Source of the DNA: RGIG7300 sp045649645
GTDB lineage: Bacteria; Bacillota; Clostridia; Oscillospirales; CAG-272
Length of the DNA: 9,907 nucleotides
Direction of reading: 5' to 3'
Assembly (NCBI GenBank): GCA_045649645.1
Contig: JAZRQH010000095.1
Span: forward strand, 1-9,907
Shown piece by piece: positions 5,967 to 9,907 of this stretch (positions within the stretch are counted from its first letter, which is position 1; each line of letters begins with the position of its first letter). A program made the translations under genes and the position numbers. The notes beneath the pieces were generated by a model. It did no database searches. It was not told where the DNA came from and saw nothing but the letters and a program-made list of their open reading frames with translations.

Positions 5967-5980
5967 TATAATATTATAAT
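5967..5980 (+). promoter_or_regulatory. Tandem -10 boxes of the fakB-fakA promoter
   Basis: Two perfect TATAAT hexamers (5967-5972 and 5975-5980) lie eight bases apart in a very AT-rich stretch 41-54 bases before the fakB ATG. Neither has a recognisable -35 at 16-18 bases. The leader contains GGAGGA (6007-6012), eight bases before the ATG. Which box is used cannot be told from sequence. Confidence 0.5.
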
Positions 5981-6020
5981 ATAGTAAAAATATATAGTAT
6001 ATAGACGGAGGAATCTAAAG

Positions 6021-6884
6021 ATGACCGAGTATATTATCTACACCGATTCGGCATGTGACATCGACTTGCCCAGCCTTAAGGAATGGAACGTTAAGCATGT
6101 CAGTCTTAGTCTCACCTTTGAGGATGAGGGTAAGGTACGTTTGAATGATGAAGTTGAGCCCGTGGCTTTTTATAACAAAATGAGAGAGGGCGCGGTTGCC
6201 AAGACCGCGGCTGTCAATACAGAGAGCTTCAAACGTGCCTTTGAAGGGGATCTTAAGGAGGGTAAGGATATCCTCTACATCGGATTCTCCACCGGCCTTT
6301 CCACTACCTGCAATTCCGCTGCCATCGCAGCTAAGCAGCTTGCGGATACATATCCCGATAACAGGGTAGTATGTGTTGACACGCTTGCAGCTTCTGCCGG
6401 TCAGGGTCTTTTAGTATACCTTGCGACAAAGAAGCGTGATGAGGGTTGCAGCCTTGACGAGGTGGCAAAGTACCTTGAGGACAACAAGCTCAACCTTTGC
6501 CATTGGTTCACCGTGGACGATCTGGTATATCTCAAGAGAGGCGGACGTGTAAGCCCTGCCGCTGCTTTCGTGGGCGGAGTTCTGGGCATCAAGCCTGTTA
6601 TGCACGTTGACAACGAGGGTCACCTTGTAAACGTATTTAAGGCAAGAGGTCGTAAGGCTGCTCTCAAGGGTCTGGCTGATAAGTTCGGCGAGACGGTAAT
6701 CGACAAGGACGGTCCCATATTCATCTGCCATGCTGACTGCGATGCAGATGTAGAAACTCTTAAGGAGATGCTTAAAAACGAGTACGGTGCTACCGTTGAT
6801 AAGGTAGTATATACAGGTCCGGTTATCGGAGCTCATTCCGGTCCCGGTACCATCGCTCTTTTCTTCCTCGGAAGCGTAAGATAA
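6021..6884 (+). CDS. fakB: DegV family fatty acid-binding protein (FakB)
   Basis: This cytoplasmic carrier binds a free fatty acid and presents it to the kinase FakA for phosphorylation to acyl-phosphate, which feeds phospholipid synthesis. Its 287 residues match the usual DegV length. Visible family marks are the opening Y-I-I-Y-T-D-S-A-C-D (4-13), T62, the F-S-T-G-L-S-T-T loop (89-96), V-D-T-L-A-A-S-A-G-Q-G (119-129), L-K-R-G-G-R-V-S (171-178), K-P-V-M (191-194) and A-H-S-G-P-G-T (271-277). T62, S94 and H272 correspond in position to residues that hold the fatty acid carboxylate in characterised FakB proteins, an assignment made by motif. GGAGGA precedes the ATG by eight bases. fakA follows after ten bases with its ribosome binding site on this gene's stop codon, so the two are surely co-transcribed. 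Preference for saturated or unsaturated acids cannot be read from the sequence. Confidence 0.93.
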   Translation: MTEYIIYTDSACDIDLPSLKEWNVKHVSLSLTFEDEGKVRLNDEVEPVAFYNKMREGAVAKTAAVNTESFKRAFEGDLKEGKDILYIGFSTGLSTTCNSAAIAAKQLADTYPDNRVVCVDTLAASAGQGLLVYLATKKRDEGCSLDEVAKYLEDNKLNLCHWFTVDDLVYLKRGGRVSPAAAFVGGVLGIKPVMHVDNEGHLVNVFKARGRKAALKGLADKFGETVIDKDGPIFICHADCDADVETLKEMLKNEYGATVDKVVYTGPVIGAHSGPGTIALFFLGSVR

Positions 6885-6894
6885 GGAGATCAGA

Positions 6895-8544
6895 ATGACA
6901 ATACCACAGAAGATCGACGGAGTTATATACTCAAAGATGCTTCACAGAGGTGCTTTGAGACTCCACAAGCATATAGAGGAGATCAACAACCTTAACGTAT
7001 TCCCCATACCAGACGGAGATACCGGTGACAATATGTTCCTCACCTTTATGGGCGGTGTTGAAGCCGCAAAGGAGGAAAACGAGTCTATCGCAGTTGTTTC
7101 CCGTAAGGCTGCAGACGGAATGCTGCTTTCCGCAAGAGGAAACTCCGGCGTTATCCTGTCCCAGTTCTTTGACGGTATAGCGGCAGGACTTGAGGGTGTT
7201 GACGCAGCCGACGTGGCCGACTTCAAGAGAGCGCTTCAGCAGGGTGTTAAGCATGCCTACGGCGCTGTTATGAAGCCCACCGAGGGAACTATACTTACCG
7301 TTGCAAGAGAGGCTGTAGACTATGCCTGCGAGCATAACAGCAGAACGGTAGAGGGCTTCTTTACCCTTGTGGTAGACGAGGCAAAGAGATCTCTCGGACG
7401 TACTCCCGAAAGACTGCCCATGCTCAAGAAGGCAGGCGTTGTTGACTCGGGCGGTGCAGGACTTATATATATACTCCGCGGTATGAGAAGAATGCTCATC
7501 GACGGCGAGGAGGGAAGTGATATTCCTCTGACCCAGGCGGCGGAGAATGCAATAAATCCCGACCTCTTTACCGAGGACAGTGTGCTTGAGTTCGGTTACT
7601 GTACCGAGCTTCTGGTAAGACTTCAGAATGCCAAGACCGATATCGCCGCATTCAACGTCAAGACCGTGACCGACTATCTCACCTCTATAGGTGACTCGGT
7701 GGCTGCCGTCAAGACAGGCAGTATCTTAAAGGTACACGTTCATACCATGACTCCCGATAAGGCGCTCAGCTTCTGTCAGCAGTACGGCGAGTTCTTAAAG
7801 CTCAAGATAGAGAATATGTCTCTTCAGCATAATAACACTATCGACAGCGGTCTTAAGGCTAAGCCCTCACCCGAGACCCGTAAGCAGTACGGAGTTGTGG
7901 TGGCTGCCTGCGGTGCGGGTATACAGCAGACCTTCCGTGAGGTAGGTGCCGATATCATCGTTGACGGCGGTCAGTCTATGAACCCCTCGGCAGAGGATTT
8001 CTTAAGAGCCTTCGACGACTGTAATGCCGATACTATATTCGTATTCCCCAATAACTCTAACGTCATCCTTGCGGCAAAGCAGGCTGCGGGTATGTATAAG
8101 GAATCAGATATACGTGTTATAGAGAGTAAGACCGTCGGTGACGGCTATGCCGCACTTTCGATGCTTGATACTTCTTCCGGTGACACCGACGCTATCGTTG
8201 AGGATCTTAACTTCTGTATGGAGGGCGTTGTCACAGCCGAGATCTCCCGTTGTGTAAGAGATGCTGATATGCAGGACGTCAAGGTTACTGCAGGCGACTA
8301 TATCGGCTTTGTAGGCAAGGATATCCTTTCCTGCGAGAAGGAAAGAAGAGACGCTACCCTTTCTCTTGTGGAGCGTATGGACTTTACCGATCATCCTATA
8401 TGTATCCTCGTATACGGTAAGGATTCAGATCCCGCCGAGACCGAGGAGATAAAGAAGCGCATAGAAGAAAAATCTCCCGATACCGAGATATATACCATCA
8501 ACGGCGAGCAGGAGATATACAGCTATATAATTATTGCTGAGTGA
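6895..8544 (+). CDS. fakA: Fatty acid kinase FakA (DAK2/DhaL domain protein)
   Basis: This is the ATP-dependent kinase that phosphorylates fatty acid bound to FakB. Its 549 residues are the normal length. The N-terminal DhaL nucleotide-binding domain (about 8-200) has N-V-F-P-I-P-D-G-D-T-G-D-N-M (34-47), whose D40 and D42 should bind magnesium, followed by S-A-R-G-N-S-G-V-I-L-S-Q (79-90), K-P-T-E-G-T (127-132) and V-D-S-G-G-A-G-L (183-190). D45 stands where many homologues have Thr. The middle domain includes F-G-Y-C-T-E (233-238), G-D-S-V (266-269) and V-H281-V-H283-T, the histidine pair equivalent to catalytic-site histidines of S. aureus FakA. The C-terminal FakB-interacting domain runs from about 330 to the end, with G-G-Q-S-M-N-P-S (358-365) and P-N-N-S-N-V (385-390). 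AAGGAG overlaps the fakB stop. The yloU/Asp23-type gene often found beside fakA is absent here. Confidence 0.94.
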   Translation: MTIPQKIDGVIYSKMLHRGALRLHKHIEEINNLNVFPIPDGDTGDNMFLTFMGGVEAAKEENESIAVVSRKAADGMLLSARGNSGVILSQFFDGIAAGLEGVDAADVADFKRALQQGVKHAYGAVMKPTEGTILTVAREAVDYACEHNSRTVEGFFTLVVDEAKRSLGRTPERLPMLKKAGVVDSGGAGLIYILRGMRRMLIDGEEGSDIPLTQAAENAINPDLFTEDSVLEFGYCTELLVRLQNAKTDIAAFNVKTVTDYLTSIGDSVAAVKTGSILKVHVHTMTPDKALSFCQQYGEFLKLKIENMSLQHNNTIDSGLKAKPSPETRKQYGVVVAACGAGIQQTFREVGADIIVDGGQSMNPSAEDFLRAFDDCNADTIFVFPNNSNVILAAKQAAGMYKESDIRVIESKTVGDGYAALSMLDTSSGDTDAIVEDLNFCMEGVVTAEISRCVRDADMQDVKVTAGDYIGFVGKDILSCEKERRDATLSLVERMDFTDHPICILVYGKDSDPAETEEIKKRIEEKSPDTEIYTINGEQEIYSYIIIAE

Positions 8545-8556
8545 CAGCAAGTAATA

Positions 8557-8592
8557 AACCCCTTCGGTGAAAACCGAAGGGGTTAGTTTTTT
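8557..8592. terminator. Terminator shared by fakA and the convergent phosphatase gene
   Basis: AACCCCTTCGGT (8557-8568) pairs perfectly with ACCGAAGGGGTT (8573-8584) around a GAAA tetraloop, followed by GTTTTTT (8586-8592). It starts 12 bases after the fakA stop. The minus-strand stop codon (8593-8591) lies in the T run. In the minus direction the flank is only TTTATTA, so it should work best for fakA. Confidence 0.9.
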
Positions 8593-9907
8593 AATATTCT
8601 ACGGGTCTGTCGGTAAGGTAGATATTACCTATTTCAAACTCGGCGGATGCACTGTTTCCGTAGCCCAGCCACAATGCGGCAAAATCATCTATCGCATTGT
8701 CATACCAAAAGGCGTGGTGGATAACGTATGCCATGGTAATACTTTCGCCGGGGGAGATATACTCGTGATGAGGTATAGAGTCCTCTGTTGCACCGTCAAG
8801 GGTCTCAACGGTAAGTGTAGGGACAGGAACTCTCTTGTCGCCTGTGTTGGTGATTTCAACGTGAACCACTCTTATATTCTTTATGTTTGAGGTGATATTG
8901 GTAAGCTTGTCAAGATCGATCTTAAGATCCTTGTTTTGATCATCATAGCTTACCTTGAAACCGCCATCGGTATCAGATGCAAAGCTGTTTGCATCGGTTA
9001 TAACAGACTTGTTCGTTTCATCTATAAGTTTATGATGAACGCTCTTCTTACCGAAGTCCTCTTCACCGAGAAGAGATGCAACGTAAGCCGCGAGGTCAAC
9101 GTTTTCAAGGATTCCTTCAAGATCATTTTCAACGCCTGCGCCCAGAGCATAAACGGGAACCGCACGCTCGGTATGACCGCCGGAGGTGTACTGAGCACCG
9201 CTCACAATGTTATCGGGAGTAGGATCCATGGGGATATAGAGACCGCCGGTTTCATGATCTGCGGTGATGAGGATAAGGGTATCGGGGTTCTTTGCGGCAA
9301 ACTCAAGAGCAACCGCTATAGCCTTGTTGAACTCATAGGTCTCGTGTGTAGCACCGTCAAGGTTATTGTCGTGGTTATAGCTGTCTATCTGAGAGCCCTC
9401 GACCATAAGGAAGAAGCCGTTATCGTCCTCGGAGAGAAGCTCGATAGCTCTGTCTGTCATCTCTTCGAGTGTGGGCAGGGACTCGTCATAGGTGTCCATA
9501 ACATCAAGGTCATAGAGACCAAGCAAAGGCAGGGGAACGTTAGAAAGCTCTGCCTTCTTGGTGGTGTAGTTGATACCGTTTTCGATACAGTAATCGTCAT
9601 CGAAATAGAGACTTCCGCCACCCATAAGGAGATCAAGCTCACCCGAGATCATCTTCTCGGTCTGCTGGTCTGCTATCTCATCGAAGATACCTCTTTCATA
9701 TGCATGTGAGGAATACGCCGCAGGGGTAGCATCGGTTACCTGCTTTGTAACCACGATACCTGTACTCATACCCTTTTCAGCCGCTAACTCAAGTACGGTC
9801 TTATAGGGGGTCTCACGGTCGGTCGCAACTGCTACCGCACCGTTCTCGGTCTTATAACCCGAGGAGAGTGCTGTGCCGCCTGCTGCAGAGTCGGTAATAT
9901 AGTTGGA
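8591..9907 (-). CDS. phoA: Alkaline phosphatase, PhoA type, N terminus cut by window edge
   Basis: The frame is open to the right edge, giving the last 438 residues (numbered here from the edge); the ATG at 9769 is internal. The active-site serine is S7 in T-D-S-A-A-G-G-T-A-L. Ligands match E. coli PhoA in order and spacing: D59-A-T61 (D153/T155), R72 (R166), E170-x4-D175-x3-H179 (E322/D327/H331), D217-H218 (D369/H370) and H245 (H412). The first metal-binding Asp and any signal peptide lie outside the window. The enzyme should hydrolyse phosphate monoesters outside the cell using zinc and magnesium. The PhoA core ends near residue 285, and about 150 residues follow as an added beta-rich domain of unknown role (about 300-438). 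The gene converges on fakA. Phosphate regulation cannot be judged because the promoter is off the window. Confidence 0.93.
   Translation of the reverse strand, partial: SNYITDSAAGGTALSSGYKTENGAVAVATDRETPYKTVLELAAEKGMSTGIVVTKQVTDATPAAYSSHAYERGIFDEIADQQTEKMISGELDLLMGGGSLYFDDDYCIENGINYTTKKAELSNVPLPLLGLYDLDVMDTYDESLPTLEEMTDRAIELLSEDDNGFFLMVEGSQIDSYNHDNNLDGATHETYEFNKAIAVALEFAAKNPDTLILITADHETGGLYIPMDPTPDNIVSGAQYTSGGHTERAVPVYALGAGVENDLEGILENVDLAAYVASLLGEEDFGKKSVHHKLIDETNKSVITDANSFASDTDGGFKVSYDDQNKDLKIDLDKLTNITSNIKNIRVVHVEITNTGDKRVPVPTLTVETLDGATEDSIPHHEYISPGESITMAYVIHHAFWYDNAIDDFAALWLGYGNSASAEFEIGNIYLTDRPVEY

Noticed and set aside
6411..7335. Minus-strand frames of 134 and 141 codons within fakB and fakA
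   Set aside because: They are antisense to strongly conserved fakB and fakA sequence and have composition typical of shadow frames.
8936..9709. 257-codon open frame on the plus strand opposite the phosphatase gene
   Set aside because: The opposite strand carries conserved PhoA active-site motifs; this frame shows no recognisable domain and starts without a ribosome binding site.
1..9907. CRISPR array, insertion sequence, tRNA or phage attachment site
   Set aside because: No spaced direct repeats, transposase motifs, terminal inverted repeats or tRNA-like folds were seen by eye in any gap between genes.

Overview
The window looks like the chromosome of a monoderm Clostridia-type Firmicute, probably of the Ruminococcaceae/Oscillospiraceae kind. 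The signs are strong AGGAGG-type ribosome binding sites, AT-rich promoters with TATAAT boxes, short hairpin-plus-T terminators, S-layer-homology (SLH) surface anchoring, Cys-rich extracellular repeats and a FakB/FakA fatty acid kinase pair. This placement is inferred from style and gene content; no 16S or other marker gene is present.

Layout from left to right. (1) 13-3309 (+): a 1098-residue secreted protein with two related large modules, two blocks of Cys-rich repeats and three C-terminal SLH domains, closed by a terminator. (2) 3456-4616 (+): a secreted protein with a CBM9/DOMON-like domain, an acidic Thr-rich stalk and a C-terminal membrane anchor. It has its own promoter and a long hairpin terminator. 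(3) 4705-5043 (+): a HinT-like HIT protein whose promoter lies inside the preceding terminator hairpin. (4) 5093-5746 (-): an XRE-type DNA-binding domain fused to four predicted membrane helices, convergent with the HIT gene and separated from it by a perfect palindrome that serves as a two-way terminator. (5) A 274-bp divergent intergenic region with promoters for both sides plus direct repeats and a dyad. (6) 6021-8544 (+): a two-gene fakB-fakA operon for activating exogenous fatty acids. (7) 8591 to the right edge (-): the C-terminal 438 residues of a PhoA-type alkaline phosphatase with an extra C-terminal domain, convergent with fakA across a shared terminator.

The genes fall into three themes: cell-surface proteins (1, 2 and the phosphatase), fatty acid uptake for phospholipid synthesis (fakB-fakA), and a membrane-embedded regulator that could plausibly control the divergent fak operon. 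No mobile element, CRISPR array, tRNA or rRNA was seen. Most genes belong to known families. The less ordinary points are the duplicated architecture of the SLH protein, the stalk-and-tail anchor of the CBM9-like protein, the promoter nested in a terminator, the membrane-bound XRE regulator facing fakB-fakA with operator-like repeats between them, and the unexplained C-terminal domain of the phosphatase.
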